Shown one piece after another: positions 9,394-17,889 of a DNA stretch of 47,766 nucleotides (positions are counted from its first letter, which is position 1; the number at the start of each line of letters is the position of its first letter). Under the pieces are notes generated by a model that saw only the letters and a program-made list of their open reading frames with translations, was not told the DNA's origin and searched no databases. Both the position numbers and the translations under genes were made by a program. The stretch is from assembly GCA_965261585.1 (NCBI GenBank), contig CBDHDN010000083.1:1-47766 (forward strand), written 5' to 3'. The DNA is from CBDHDN01 sp965261585. GTDB taxonomy: Bacteria > Pseudomonadota > Alphaproteobacteria > UBA6615.

Positions 9394-10047
9394 CTAGGCC
9401 CCCGGTATGGTCGGTCCGATCAGGGACAGGAACTCGCGCCGCGTCTCGGGCTGGGTGCGGAACACGCCCAGCATGTGGCTCGTCACCATGCCGACCCCGG
9501 GCTTGTGGATGCCGCGGGTCGTCATGCATTCGTGCTGCGCCACGACGACGACGGCGACCCCCTTCGGCTTCAGGACGCCGTCGATCGCGGCGGCGATCTC
9601 GACCGTCAGCTTCTCCTGGATCTGCAGGCGCTTGGCATAGATCTCGGCGACCCGCGCCAGCTTGCTGATGCCGACGACCCGCTGGTCCGGCAGATAGCCG
9701 ATGTGCAGCCGGCCGACGATCGGCACCATATGGTGCTCGCAATGGGATTCGAAGCGAATGTCGCGCAACAGCACCATCTCGTCATAGCCGCTGGTCTCTT
9801 CGAATGTGCGTTGCAGGATCTCGACCGGGTCCTCGTTGTAACCGGCGAAGAACTCTTCATAGGAGCGCACGACGCGGGCGGGCGTGTCGATCAGGCCCTC
9901 GCGGGATGCGTCGTCGCCGGCCCAGCCGATCAGTGTGCGGACCGCCTGCTCGGCCTGCGCCCGCGAGGGCCGGGCCGCCGATAGGTCCGCTGCTTTGTGC
10001 GCGTGTCTGGTCAATGCCTCGGCACTCGTCGCTTTGGTAACAGTCAC
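9394..10047 (-). CDS. folE: GTP cyclohydrolase I
   Basis: A 217-aa enzyme converting GTP to 7,8-dihydroneopterin triphosphate, first step of folate/pterin synthesis. The zinc and active-site signature is complete: FESHCEHHMVPIVGRLHIGY and VVAQHECMTTRGIHKPG. The N-terminal 25 residues are variable, as is common. The gene stands alone, with 143 bases to trkH (no clear structure seen there) and 73 bases to apaG upstream. Confidence 0.95.
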   Translation of the reverse strand: MTVTKATSAEALTRHAHKAADLSAARPSRAQAEQAVRTLIGWAGDDASREGLIDTPARVVRSYEEFFAGYNEDPVEILQRTFEETSGYDEMVLLRDIRFESHCEHHMVPIVGRLHIGYLPDQRVVGISKLARVAEIYAKRLQIQEKLTVEIAAAIDGVLKPKGVAVVVVAQHECMTTRGIHKPGVGMVTSHMLGVFRTQPETRREFLSLIGPTIPGA

Positions 10048-10120
10048 TCCACTCCCCTTATTCGCCAGGTTACCGGCCGGTTTCAGCCGCCGACCATGAT
10101 CGAGATTGCTGTGCCGCCGT

Positions 10121-10513
10121 TCAGTTCAGCCGCACCGGCTGGTGGGGACTGTCGAGAGAGAAGGGCGGGATCTCGATGTCTAGAAACTCCCCCGATGCCG
10201 TTTCCATCTGATAGGTGCCGGCCATGATTCCAGATGGCGTATCGAGCGGCGTGCCGCTCATATATTCGTACGCCTCGCCGGGCTCAAGGACCGGTTGCTC
10301 GCCGACAACGCCCTCGCCGCGGACCTCCTGCACACGGCCAAGGGCGTCGGTAATGCGCCAATAGCGGCTGCGCAGCTGCACGGTCCGGTCGCCGCGGTTC
10401 TCGATCCGCACGTGGTAGGCCCAGACGTAGCGGCCCTCCGCCGGTGAGGACTGGTCCTCGAGGTAAACGGGCTTGACGCGGACGCTTATGGCGTGGGTCG
10501 TTGTTTCGTACAT
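10121..10513 (-). CDS. apaG: ApaG (Co2+/Mg2+ efflux-associated protein)
   Basis: A 130-aa single-domain beta-sandwich (DUF525) protein. Family features: MYETTTHAISVRVKPVYLE at the N-terminus, QSSPAEGRYVWAYHVRIEN, QLRSRYWRITDALG, GEGVVGEQPVLEPGEAYEY, and MAGTYQM. I chose ATG 10513 because it begins with the family-typical MYExTT; an upstream ATG at 10549 would add 12 residues, and neither has a strong ribosome site. The biochemical role of ApaG is poorly defined. The promoter must lie in 10514-10717, shared with the divergent PLP-enzyme operon. Confidence 0.92.
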   Translation of the reverse strand: MYETTTHAISVRVKPVYLEDQSSPAEGRYVWAYHVRIENRGDRTVQLRSRYWRITDALGRVQEVRGEGVVGEQPVLEPGEAYEYMSGTPLDTPSGIMAGTYQMETASGEFLDIEIPPFSLDSPHQPVRLN

Positions 10514-10717
10514 TCCTGGTCGGGCGCCCGCTGTCGGCTCCAAAGCCATGCATATGTGTCGCCGCGCCGGATTTTGCCAGCGCGGAGCCAAGGCTAGCGT
10601 GTTGATTCCACCTTTGCTAGTGGCTGTTCCGAACCGAAAGCGCCGGTTTTGGCCGGTTGTGTCGGTTGAGGACCGTGGCCCTTGACGGGACGGCGTCCGA
10701 GCGGGTGGACTGATGCC

Positions 10718-11893
10718 ATGCATGACGCGTTTGCCATCGCGCCGTTGATCAACGCGGCCGGAACCATGACCAGTCTCGGCGCGTCCCGCGCCGTGCCGGC
10801 GGTCGTCGACGCCGTCGCCACGGTCCTGCCGGCGTTCGTCTCGATCGACGCGGTGCAGCGTCGGGCCAGCGCGGCGATCGCCCAAGCCACGGGCGCGGCG
10901 GCCGGCTGCGTGACCGCCAGCGCCTCGGCCGGCATCACGATCGCCGTCGCGGGCGCCATGACCGGCGCGGATCTGGCGCGGATCGAGCAGCTGCCGGACA
11001 CGACCGGCATGCCGAGCGAAGTGCCGGTCCAGCTCGGCCATCTCTGTCACTACAGCGCGCCGCTGGAGCAGGCGATACGGCTGGCCGGCGCGACCGTCGT
11101 GCCGGTCGGGACCGTCAACGAGGCGCGCGCCGACCAGCTCGCCGCCAGGCTGACGGAGCGGACCGCGGCGGTCGTCTTCGTCGTGTCGCATCAGACCGTC
11201 CAGCACGGCCAGATCCCGCTCGAGGACGTTGCCGCCACATGTCGGCCAAAGGGCATCCCGGTGATCGCCGACGTCGCCGCCGAATACGATCTGCGCGGTT
11301 TCCTGGCGCGCGGCGCCGACGTCGCCATCTACAGCGCACACAAGTTCCTCGGCGGTGCGACAGCCGGCATCGTGGCCGGCACCAAGCCGCTGGTGCGCGC
11401 CGCCTATCTGCAGAGCCACGGTATCGGCCGCGGCATGAAGGTCGGCAAGGAGGGCATCGTCGGCACGATCGCCGCGCTGGACGCCTGGGCCGGGCGCGAT
11501 CACGGCGCGGCGCGCCAGCGCGGGCAGGCGATCGTCGCCCTCTGGCAGGGGCAGCTGGGCGGCCAGCGCGGCCTGCGGCTGGCGCCGTCGCCGGACCCGA
11601 CGGGTAATCCGATCGAGCGCCTGCGCGTCCATGTCGATGCGGGCACGGCCGGCATGACGGCCTGGGCGGTGGCCGATGCCCTGGCCGCTGGCGAGCCGCC
11701 GGTCATCGTTCGCGACGAGTTCCTCGAGCACGGCTTGTTCGAGCTCGATCCCTGCAATCTGCGCGACGGCGAGGCCGAGGTCGTCGCCGCGCGCATCGTC
11801 GCGGCACTCGCCGCGGCCACCGATGCCCCCGACGAGACGTTCGGTGCGCGCCGGCAGCGGCTGGTGCAGCGGCTGCTCGCCTGGCCGGACTGA
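10718..11893 (+). CDS. SelA-like / DgaE-like PLP-dependent lyase
   Basis: A 391-aa fold-type I PLP enzyme of the family related to selenocysteine synthase (SelA) and D-glucosaminate-6-phosphate ammonia-lyase (DgaE). The Schiff-base lysine is in IYSAHKFLGG; the preceding VIADVAAEYD supplies the Asp that pairs with the pyridine nitrogen. N-terminal features LINAAGTMTSLGAS and GCVTASASAGITIAV are also family-typical. A SelA role is unlikely: selB and tRNA-Sec are absent and the gene leads a catabolic operon with an SDR and a sugar ABC importer. I infer ammonia elimination from an amino-sugar acid or related hydroxy-amino acid. Start ATG 10718; an upstream TTG at 10682 is the alternative. Confidence 0.75.
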   Translation: MHDAFAIAPLINAAGTMTSLGASRAVPAVVDAVATVLPAFVSIDAVQRRASAAIAQATGAAAGCVTASASAGITIAVAGAMTGADLARIEQLPDTTGMPSEVPVQLGHLCHYSAPLEQAIRLAGATVVPVGTVNEARADQLAARLTERTAAVVFVVSHQTVQHGQIPLEDVAATCRPKGIPVIADVAAEYDLRGFLARGADVAIYSAHKFLGGATAGIVAGTKPLVRAAYLQSHGIGRGMKVGKEGIVGTIAALDAWAGRDHGAARQRGQAIVALWQGQLGGQRGLRLAPSPDPTGNPIERLRVHVDAGTAGMTAWAVADALAAGEPPVIVRDEFLEHGLFELDPCNLRDGEAEVVAARIVAALAAATDAPDETFGARRQRLVQRLLAWPD

Positions 11894-11908
11894 CGGGGGA
11901 GGCGGGCG

Positions 11909-12694
11909 ATGGCGGGCCGGCTGGCCGGCAAATCGGCGATCGTCATCGGCGCGGCCCAGGGCATCGGCGCGGGTATCGCCGAGGTCTTCGTCGAACAGGG
12001 CGCGCGCGCGCTGATCGCCGACATCGACGTGGCGGCCGGCACGGCGCAGGCGGCGCGGCTGAATGCCATCGGCGAGGCCGCCTTCCAGCGGGCCGATGCG
12101 GCCAGCCAGGCGGACGTGGTGGCGCTGGTCGAGGCGGCGTGCGAGCGCTTCGGGGGCGTTGATATCGTGGTTCAGAACGCCGGCATCTATCCGTGGACCC
12201 TGATCGAGGACATCACCGTCGCCGAGTGGGACAAGGTGCTGGCGGTCAACCTGCGCGGCACGTTCCTGGCCGCGCAGGCATGTCTGGCGCCGATGAAGGC
12301 GCAGGGCCACGGCCGCATGGTGTTCACGTCATCGATCACCGGGCCGCGGGTCAGCGCCCCGGGCCACGGCCATTACTCGGCGAGCAAGGGCGGCATCAAC
12401 GGCTTCATCCGCGCCGCGGCGATCGAGTTCGCCCAATACGGCATCACCGTGAACGGCGTCGAGCCCGGCAATATCCTGACCGAGGGCGCCCAGGCCCAGC
12501 GCAGCGAGGCGTACATCAAGGCGATGGAGGCATCGGTGCCGCTCGGCCGTCTGGGCACCCCGCGCGACGTCGCCTACGCCTGCCTCTATCTGGCTTCGGA
12601 CGAGGCGGCCTACGTCACCGGCACGACGATCGTCGTCGATGGCGGCCAGATCCTGCCGGAAGCCCAGGATCTGGACATCGTGCCGGGCAAATGA
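11909..12694 (+). CDS. Short-chain dehydrogenase/reductase (classical SDR)
   Basis: A 261-aa Rossmann oxidoreductase. Cofactor motif GAAQGIGAGIAEVF (TGxxxGxG type), IADID after beta-2 suggesting NAD(H) preference, VQNAG, catalytic Ser in FTSSITG, and YSASKGG with the Tyr-Lys pair. The end EAAYVTGTTIVVDGG is typical of 3-oxoacyl-ACP-reductase-like sugar or polyol dehydrogenases. It starts 15 bases after the PLP gene with GGGAGG before ATG, so it is in the same operon. Probable role: oxidise or reduce a sugar-derived alcohol in the pathway fed by the importer downstream. Confidence 0.9.
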   Translation: MAGRLAGKSAIVIGAAQGIGAGIAEVFVEQGARALIADIDVAAGTAQAARLNAIGEAAFQRADAASQADVVALVEAACERFGGVDIVVQNAGIYPWTLIEDITVAEWDKVLAVNLRGTFLAAQACLAPMKAQGHGRMVFTSSITGPRVSAPGHGHYSASKGGINGFIRAAAIEFAQYGITVNGVEPGNILTEGAQAQRSEAYIKAMEASVPLGRLGTPRDVAYACLYLASDEAAYVTGTTIVVDGGQILPEAQDLDIVPGK

Positions 12695-12771
12695 GTTAAT
12701 CCCGGTCTTGGCCAGCTCCACCCGGCGGTCGCTGTCCGCTCCCGGGCGCGTGCGGCGGTGCTGAACGACTG

Positions 12772-13572
12772 ATGGACACACGGATGAACCGGGTCGCAAG
12801 CGAGGCATCGCCTGTCCTGCGCGTCGACGGGATCTCGAAGAGTTTCGGGACCGTGCGGGCGCTCGACGATGTGTCGTTCGACGTGCATGCCGGCGAGGTC
12901 GTGGCCCTGCTCGGCGACAACGGTGCCGGCAAGTCGACGCTGATCAAGATCATCTCCGGCAGCATCACGCCCGACGCCGGCGCGCTGTTGTTCGAAGGGC
13001 GCCCAATTCGCCTGCAGAACCCCTCGGCCGCCAAGGCCGCCGGCATCGAGACGGTCTATCAGGACCTGTCGCTGTGCATGAACGTCGACGTCGTCGCCAA
13101 CTTCTTCATGGGACGCGAGCTCGCGCACAATATCCTCGGCATCAAGTTCCTGCGCGAGCGCGAGATGCAGGTCGAGACCGAGCAGGCGCTGCGCGACATC
13201 GGCAGCCACGTGCCGTCCGTGCGCACGAACGTCGAGCATCTGTCCGGCGGCCAGCGGCAGGCGATCGAGCTCTGCCGCTTCGTCCATTGGGGCGGTAAGC
13301 TGGTGCTGCTGGATGAGCCGTTTGCGGCGCTCGGCGTCGAACAAACGCGGCGCGGGCTGGATCTGGTCAACCGCGTCAAGCAACAGGGCATCGCCGTCAT
13401 CGTCATCACCCACAACATGCTGCACGCCTTTCAGGTCGCCGACCGGGTCGTCGTGCTGCGCCATGGCCAGATCACCGGCGCCAAGCCGATCGGCGAGACC
13501 AGCCCGGAAGAGGTGGTGACGATGATCACCGGTGAGATAATCCAGCATGCCGCGCGGCGGGCGACACAATAA
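12772..13572 (+). CDS. Sugar ABC transporter ATP-binding protein (single-domain, FrcA-like)
   Basis: A 266-aa ATPase with Walker A GDNGAGKSTL, signature LSGGQRQAIEL, Walker B VLLDEPFAAL and switch His in VIVITHNMLH. Unlike RbsA/XylG it has a single ATPase domain, the FrcA-type layout in which two copies form the dimer. Substrate type is set by its neighbours: a type-1 periplasmic binding protein and a RbsC-like permease. A second start ATG 12784 would remove four residues. It lies 77 bases after the SDR gene. Confidence 0.9.
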   Translation: MDTRMNRVASEASPVLRVDGISKSFGTVRALDDVSFDVHAGEVVALLGDNGAGKSTLIKIISGSITPDAGALLFEGRPIRLQNPSAAKAAGIETVYQDLSLCMNVDVVANFFMGRELAHNILGIKFLREREMQVETEQALRDIGSHVPSVRTNVEHLSGGQRQAIELCRFVHWGGKLVLLDEPFAALGVEQTRRGLDLVNRVKQQGIAVIVITHNMLHAFQVADRVVVLRHGQITGAKPIGETSPEEVVTMITGEIIQHAARRATQ

Positions 13573-13625
13573 GAAAAGGCCATAAGAACAAGAGGGATCA
13601 ATCCAACCAGACAGGGAGTGAAGAG

Positions 13626-14666
13626 ATGAAGAAATCACTTGGGAGTATTCTGGCCGTCGGCGCGTTGCTGTTGGCGCTGCCAGGGGCCGCGCAGGCCCAG
13701 GACAAGGGCGAGGTCATCTACCTGATCCCGACCTTGCTCGACGAGTTCCAGACCGAATCGCAAAAGGCCATCGAGGCCTCGTTCTCGCAGCTCGGCTACA
13801 AGGTGACGTCGCTCGACGCCCAGAACCGGGCCGACGTCCAGCTCAACCAGTTCGACGACGCGGTCGAGCTGGGGCCGCAGGCGATCGTGCTCAACGCGGT
13901 CGACTTCGACGCCGTCGTGCCGGGCATCGAGAAGGCCCGGGCCGCCGGCATTCCGGTGCTGGTCTTCGACCGCCTGATCCGCAGCGTCGAGGTCGATCTG
14001 ACGTCGGTCTCCGGCAACGTCGACATCGGTCGCATCGCCGCCGGCGAGATCAAGCGGCTGCTGGAAGAACGGCATGGCTCGGCAAAGGGCAAGGTGCTGC
14101 AGATCCTCGGCGATCCCGGCGACAGCTATACCCTCGACATCCAGCAGGGCTTCGAGGAGAAGATGGCGGCCTATCCCGACATCGAGCTGATCACGAACGC
14201 CGCCATGCAGTGGGAGGCGACGAACGCCGCCGACATCGCCGAGAACCAGCTGCTGGTGCACAGCGACATCGACCTCATCTTCTCCCACGCCGCGCATCTG
14301 TCCGGCGCCGTTCAGGCGGTGCTCGAGGCCCAGGGCCGGCAACCCGGCGAGATCATGATGGTCAGCTCGAACGGCGCGCCGGTTGGCCTCGATCTGATCC
14401 GCAAGGGCTGGCTGCAGGCCGAGATCGAGCAGCCGCTGTACGCCCAGGTCTGGGGCTTGGCGATGTTCGTCGACAAGCTGGTCGCCGGCGACAAGCTCGA
14501 GACCGGCACCTACGACGTCATCGGCCTCGATGGCACGTTGACGATGGAGGCGTGGGGCCCGAACCTGGCGCTGCCGGGCGCCACGATCACACCGGCCAAC
14601 GTCGACGAAAGCAAGTTCTGGGGCAACCTGCAGCCGCCGACCAGTCCGGTCGTGCCGGTCCAGTAG
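13626..14666 (+). CDS. Periplasmic sugar-binding protein (type 1, RbsB-like)
   Basis: A 346-aa secreted solute-binding protein. The signal peptide is about residues 1-24 (KK, then SLGSILAVGALLLALPGAAQAQ with an AQA cleavage site). The mature part has the Peripla_BP_4 pattern: GYKVTSLDAQNRADVQLNQ, IVLNAVDFDAVVPGIEKAR, GIPVLVFDRLI, and ILGDPGDSYTLDIQQGF. A good AGGGAG ribosome site precedes ATG 13626. It delivers a monosaccharide or sugar acid to the permease encoded after the palindrome. The ligand cannot be read from the sequence. Confidence 0.92.
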   Translation: MKKSLGSILAVGALLLALPGAAQAQDKGEVIYLIPTLLDEFQTESQKAIEASFSQLGYKVTSLDAQNRADVQLNQFDDAVELGPQAIVLNAVDFDAVVPGIEKARAAGIPVLVFDRLIRSVEVDLTSVSGNVDIGRIAAGEIKRLLEERHGSAKGKVLQILGDPGDSYTLDIQQGFEEKMAAYPDIELITNAAMQWEATNAADIAENQLLVHSDIDLIFSHAAHLSGAVQAVLEAQGRQPGEIMMVSSNGAPVGLDLIRKGWLQAEIEQPLYAQVWGLAMFVDKLVAGDKLETGTYDVIGLDGTLTMEAWGPNLALPGATITPANVDESKFWGNLQPPTSPVVPVQ

Positions 14667-14730
14667 CTTCGGCCAAACGAACCGGGGCGAGGGCACACTC
14701 GCCCCGGTGGCCTTGTTCGCGTGCTGAAGG

Positions 14731-14835
14731 TTCGCCCCCTACCCCGACCCTCCCCCCTTGGGGGGAGGGAGATGCTGAGCATGGCGCCGCCTTGCTCCCC
14801 CCCCCCAAGGGGGGGAGGGTCGGGGTGGGGGGCGA
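14731..14835. repeat. G/C-rich imperfect palindrome between binding-protein and permease genes
   Basis: The arm 14731-14759 (TTCGCCCCCTACCCCGACCC then C-run and TT) is nearly the reverse complement of 14807-14835. In between lies a second small palindrome, with GGGGGGAGGGAGATGCTGAGCAT facing a C10 run. The hairpin sits between the binding-protein stop and the permease start, a position where such structures often protect the upstream mRNA so that binding protein is made in excess. It looks like a dispersed repeat of the host. Confidence 0.8.
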
Positions 14836-14883
14836 ACTTAGAAGAGCCCCACAACAGCCGCGCCGATCCCTCACGAGCCCCCA

Positions 14884-15903
14884 ATGACCGCGCAGAGCCC
14901 GACCCACAGTGCGACTCCACCGACGCTGCTCGATCGGCGGCGGTTGCTCACGTTTTTCCTCGACCATCTCGTCTGGTTCATCCTGCTGGTCGTGCTGATC
15001 GGCTTTTCGCTGACCATCGACCGGTTCTTCCAGATCGGCATCTTCATCAACATCCTGCGCCAGGCGACGTTCGTCGGCATCCTCGCCGTCGGCCTGTCGC
15101 TGGTGATTATCGCCGGCCACCTGGACCTGTCGATCGAATCGGTCATGGCCTTCGGCGCCATGCTGACGGCGTTTTTCATCGCTTCCGGCGGTGCCGGGCT
15201 GGGCATCGACATAAATCCATGGCTGACCCTGCCGGCGGCGTTGGCGTTCGGTGCGCTGATCGGCCTCGGCAACGGTTTCCTGGTGGCGCACCTGCAGATC
15301 AGCGCCTTCATCGTCACCCTGGCCGGCTTCATCGGCATCCGCGGTGCCGGCCTCATGCTGACCGGCGGCCGCTCGGTCTATGGCCTGCCGGATTCGCTGA
15401 GGGCGATCGCCGGGGCGACGATCTTCGGCCTGCCGCTGCTCGTGTTCCTGCTGATCGCCACTTACGTGGTTTTTCATGTCGTGCTGACGCGCACGACGTT
15501 CGGGCGGCACATCTACCTCGTCGGCGGCAACCCGACGGCGCCGTTCCGCGCCGGCATTCCGGTCAAGCGCCTGCTGATCCAGGTGTTCATCCTGTCCGGC
15601 CTGTTGGCCGCGTTCGCCGGCTGGCTGTTGGCGGCGCGCACCAACGGGGCGACGCCCAACCTCGGCTTCGGCATGCTGTTCGAGGCGTTTGCTGCCGTCG
15701 TCATCGGCGGCGTCAGTCTGCAGGGCGGCGTCGGCCGGCTGAGCGGCGTGTTCGCCGGCGTGCTGCTGCTCAGCTCCATCGACACGGCGATCAACGTCAT
15801 GGGCCTGCCGCCGCAGTTCATGCAGGTGATCCGCGGCCTGCTGGTGCTGGCCGCGGTGCTGCTCGACTCGCTCAAGATCACGATCCGCAACCGCTACCTG
15901 TGA
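14884..15903 (+). CDS. Sugar ABC transporter permease (RbsC/FrcC-like)
   Basis: A 339-aa inner-membrane permease of the BPD_transp_2 family with about nine to ten hydrophobic helices. Family motifs: FVGILAVGLSLVIIAGHLDLSIESVMAFG, GNGFLVAHLQISAFIVTLAG, YLVGGNPTAPFRAGIPVKR, and NLGFGMLFEAFAAVVIGG. It is the only permease of the cluster and should act as a homodimer with the ATPase at 12772. The ribosome site is weak, consistent with lower expression than the binding protein. It ends 83 bases before tRNA-Gly. Confidence 0.92.
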   Translation: MTAQSPTHSATPPTLLDRRRLLTFFLDHLVWFILLVVLIGFSLTIDRFFQIGIFINILRQATFVGILAVGLSLVIIAGHLDLSIESVMAFGAMLTAFFIASGGAGLGIDINPWLTLPAALAFGALIGLGNGFLVAHLQISAFIVTLAGFIGIRGAGLMLTGGRSVYGLPDSLRAIAGATIFGLPLLVFLLIATYVVFHVVLTRTTFGRHIYLVGGNPTAPFRAGIPVKRLLIQVFILSGLLAAFAGWLLAARTNGATPNLGFGMLFEAFAAVVIGGVSLQGGVGRLSGVFAGVLLLSSIDTAINVMGLPPQFMQVIRGLLVLAAVLLDSLKITIRNRYL

Positions 15904-15986
15904 GCGTTCGCTCACCGTCCGACGGTGAATCGTCGTGTACGAGCTTGTCGGCGGAGCGACCGCTGGGTAGACTCGCGCCCACCCAA

Positions 15987-16061
15987 GCGGGCGTAGTTCA
16001 GAGGCAGAACGTCAGCTTCCCAAGCTGAATGTCGTGGGTTCGATTCCCATCGCCCGCTCCA
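15987..16061 (+). tRNA. tRNA-Gly(CCC)
   Basis: A full cloverleaf: acceptor GCGGGCG/CGCCCGC, D arm GTTCAGAGGCAGAAC, anticodon stem TCAGC/GCTGA closing the loop TTCCCAA so the anticodon is CCC, T arm GTGGGTTCGATTCCCAT, discriminator T and encoded CCA at 16059-16061. It reads GGG codons, frequent in this GC-rich genome. Confidence 0.95.
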
Positions 16062-16083
16062 ACTCTCTCGCCCCTGCGTGCCG

Positions 16084-17034
16084 ATGAACGTCGTCTTCCA
16101 CTACGACGCCGGGCCCGCGCTCCAGGTCCGCCTGGCGGCACTGGCCGACGAAGGCCTGAGCGTGCGTGCCTGTGCGGTATCCGACGACGACGCCTTTGCC
16201 GCGCTGATGCGCGAGGCCGAGGTGCTGTGGCACGTGCTGAAGCCGGTGACGGCGGCGGTCATCGCCGGCGCGCCGAAGCTGCGGCTGATCCAGAAGATCG
16301 GCGTCGGCGTCAACACGATCGACCTCGCGGCCGCGGCGGCGCGCGCGATCCGGGTCTGCAACATGCCGGGCACGAACAGCCGTGCCGTCGCCGAAATGAC
16401 CCTGGCGCTGATGCTCGCGGCGCTGCGCCGGCTGCCGGCGTTCGACCGGGCGACGCGGGCCGGCGCCGGCTGGGCCTGGGACGCCGCGGTGCAGGACGAC
16501 CTTGTCGAGCTTGGCGGCCGCACCGTCGGCCTGGTCGGCTATGGCGCCGTGCCGCGGCTGCTGGCGCCGATGCTCGCGGCACTCGGGGCCCGCGTCGTCT
16601 ACACCGCCAGGACGGCCAAGGCCGACGCCGTCGGCGACTGGCGCACACTCGCCGACTTGCTGGCCGAAAGCGACATCGTCTCGCTGCACGTGCCGCTGAC
16701 GCCCGACACCGACGGCGTGATAGACACGGCGGCCCTGGCCGCCATGAAGCCGGGCGCCATCCTAGTCAACACGGCGCGCGGCGGCCTCGTCGATCAGGAC
16801 GCGCTGGTCGCGGCGCTCAGCGCCGGCCGGCTGCGCGCCGCCGCGCTCGACGTGTTCGCGGCGGAGCCGGTCGCGCCGGACAACCCGCTGCTGACGCTCG
16901 ACAACGTCGTCGTCGCGCCGCATGTCGCCTGGATCACCATGGAGACCCTGGACCGCAGCCTCGCCGTCGCCGTCGAGAACTGCCGCCGCCTCGCCGCGGA
17001 CACGCCGCTGCTGCACGAGGTGAGTGCCGCGTAG
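16084..17034 (+). CDS. D-isomer-specific 2-hydroxyacid dehydrogenase
   Basis: A 316-aa NAD(P)-dependent oxidoreductase of the D-2-hydroxyacid dehydrogenase family. The nucleotide-binding loop is GLVGYGAVPRLLAP, in which the third Gly of GxGxxG is Pro. Catalytic residues are visible: Arg in ILVNTARGGLVDQ, Glu in LDVFAAEPV, and His in VVAPHVAW. It lies just after the sugar-import operon and tRNA-Gly and could reduce or oxidise a 2-keto acid such as hydroxypyruvate, but operon linkage across the tRNA is uncertain. Start ATG 16084; a GTG at 16078 would add two residues. Confidence 0.9.
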   Translation: MNVVFHYDAGPALQVRLAALADEGLSVRACAVSDDDAFAALMREAEVLWHVLKPVTAAVIAGAPKLRLIQKIGVGVNTIDLAAAAARAIRVCNMPGTNSRAVAEMTLALMLAALRRLPAFDRATRAGAGWAWDAAVQDDLVELGGRTVGLVGYGAVPRLLAPMLAALGARVVYTARTAKADAVGDWRTLADLLAESDIVSLHVPLTPDTDGVIDTAALAAMKPGAILVNTARGGLVDQDALVAALSAGRLRAAALDVFAAEPVAPDNPLLTLDNVVVAPHVAWITMETLDRSLAVAVENCRRLAADTPLLHEVSAA

Positions 17035-17047
17035 CGGGCGCCGCGCC

Positions 17048-17124
17048 TCACCCTTCGACAGGCTCAGGGTGAGGCCATCGGGCTGACTTCGCCGAACACC
17101 TCATGCTGAGCCTGTCGAAGCATG
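17048..17124. repeat. Dispersed CTTCGACAGGCTCA palindromic repeat
   Basis: Two facing copies of the widespread motif CTTCGACAGGCTCAG (17053-17067 on plus, and its complement CTGAGCCTGTCGAAG at 17106-17120), each with its own flanks. The same repeat occurs at 36720-36775. Non-coding, lying after the dehydrogenase stop. Confidence 0.85.
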
Positions 17125-17222
17125 CTCTTGGCGTGTTTCGGGCGCGGTTTTTCCGTGTGAGTGGTGCGTCCCGGCGGCTGCCCGCCCCGATATCCGGGGC
17201 GGGCAATGGCGTTGCGCTCCGG

Positions 17223-17858
17223 TCAGTCCGACGGCGGCGCTGGCGGCATCGTGGCCTGGAAGCTCGGCCGGTCGTGCATGGCGCCGCCGGCGCGGACGAT
17301 GTTCGGGCGGGCCTGAACCAGCTCGCCGCTCTCGGGGAACTGACTGAGATAGAACAGTATCGGCGCGACCAACAAATCGGCGAGACTCAGCGCATCGCCG
17401 GCAATGTAAATGCCGTTGCCAAGCGCGTCGTTCAGCAGGTCGAGATCGCGCGTGATGTCGGGCAGCGCCGCATCGATCGCAGCGCGGTCGGGTTGGCCGT
17501 CCGCGCCTTTGGGAAAGATGTACTGCAGCACGTAGCGCACGATCGCGTCGTTATAGATGTAGCAGTTGACTATGCTGATCCACTGCTCCATGACGCCATA
17601 GGCGTGGCGATCGCCGGGCTGCAGCGGTGGCCCGTTGAACGCCTTGTCGACGTAATGGCAGATCGCGCTGGTCTCGTAGAGCTTGATGTCGCCGTGGTGC
17701 ATGATCGGCACCTTGCCGTAGGGGTGCAGGGCACGGTGCGCGTCGCTGTGCAGCTCGACCGGCTCCAGTGTGTAGGCCACGCCCTTCTCCTCGCATGCCA
17801 TGCGGGCGGAGCGCACGTAGGTGCTTTGCGGTGGGCCATAGATCTTTACGTCACTCAT
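17223..17858 (-). CDS. Glutathione S-transferase family protein
   Basis: A 211-aa cytosolic protein with an N-terminal thioredoxin-like domain (VKIYGPPQSTYVRSARMACEEKG; the Ser/Tyr near residues 11-13 may serve as the GSH-activating residue; PYGKVPIMHHGD with cis-Pro; LYETSAICHYVD) and an all-helical C-terminal domain ending in ALSLADLLVAPILFYL. The start is ATG 17858, preceded by GGAGG at a good spacing; an upstream ATG would make that ribosome site coding. It is downstream of the ECF sigma gene by 31 bases and may be in its transcript. Confidence 0.9.
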   Translation of the reverse strand: MSDVKIYGPPQSTYVRSARMACEEKGVAYTLEPVELHSDAHRALHPYGKVPIMHHGDIKLYETSAICHYVDKAFNGPPLQPGDRHAYGVMEQWISIVNCYIYNDAIVRYVLQYIFPKGADGQPDRAAIDAALPDITRDLDLLNDALGNGIYIAGDALSLADLLVAPILFYLSQFPESGELVQARPNIVRAGGAMHDRPSFQATMPPAPPSD

Positions 17859-17889
17859 CGCTTCCTCCATCGGTTCAGGTTCAACAGGT

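Noticed and set aside
10718..11893. Selenocysteine synthase (selA)
   Set aside because: No selB, selD or tRNA-Sec is nearby and the operon context is sugar uptake. The SelA-like fold is shared with ammonia-lyases such as DgaE.
10121..12310. A 729-residue minus-strand open frame
   Set aside because: Only its last 130 residues (ApaG) are real. The rest is antisense to the PLP enzyme and SDR genes and has the Arg/Gly/Ala-rich look of GC-rich shadow frames.
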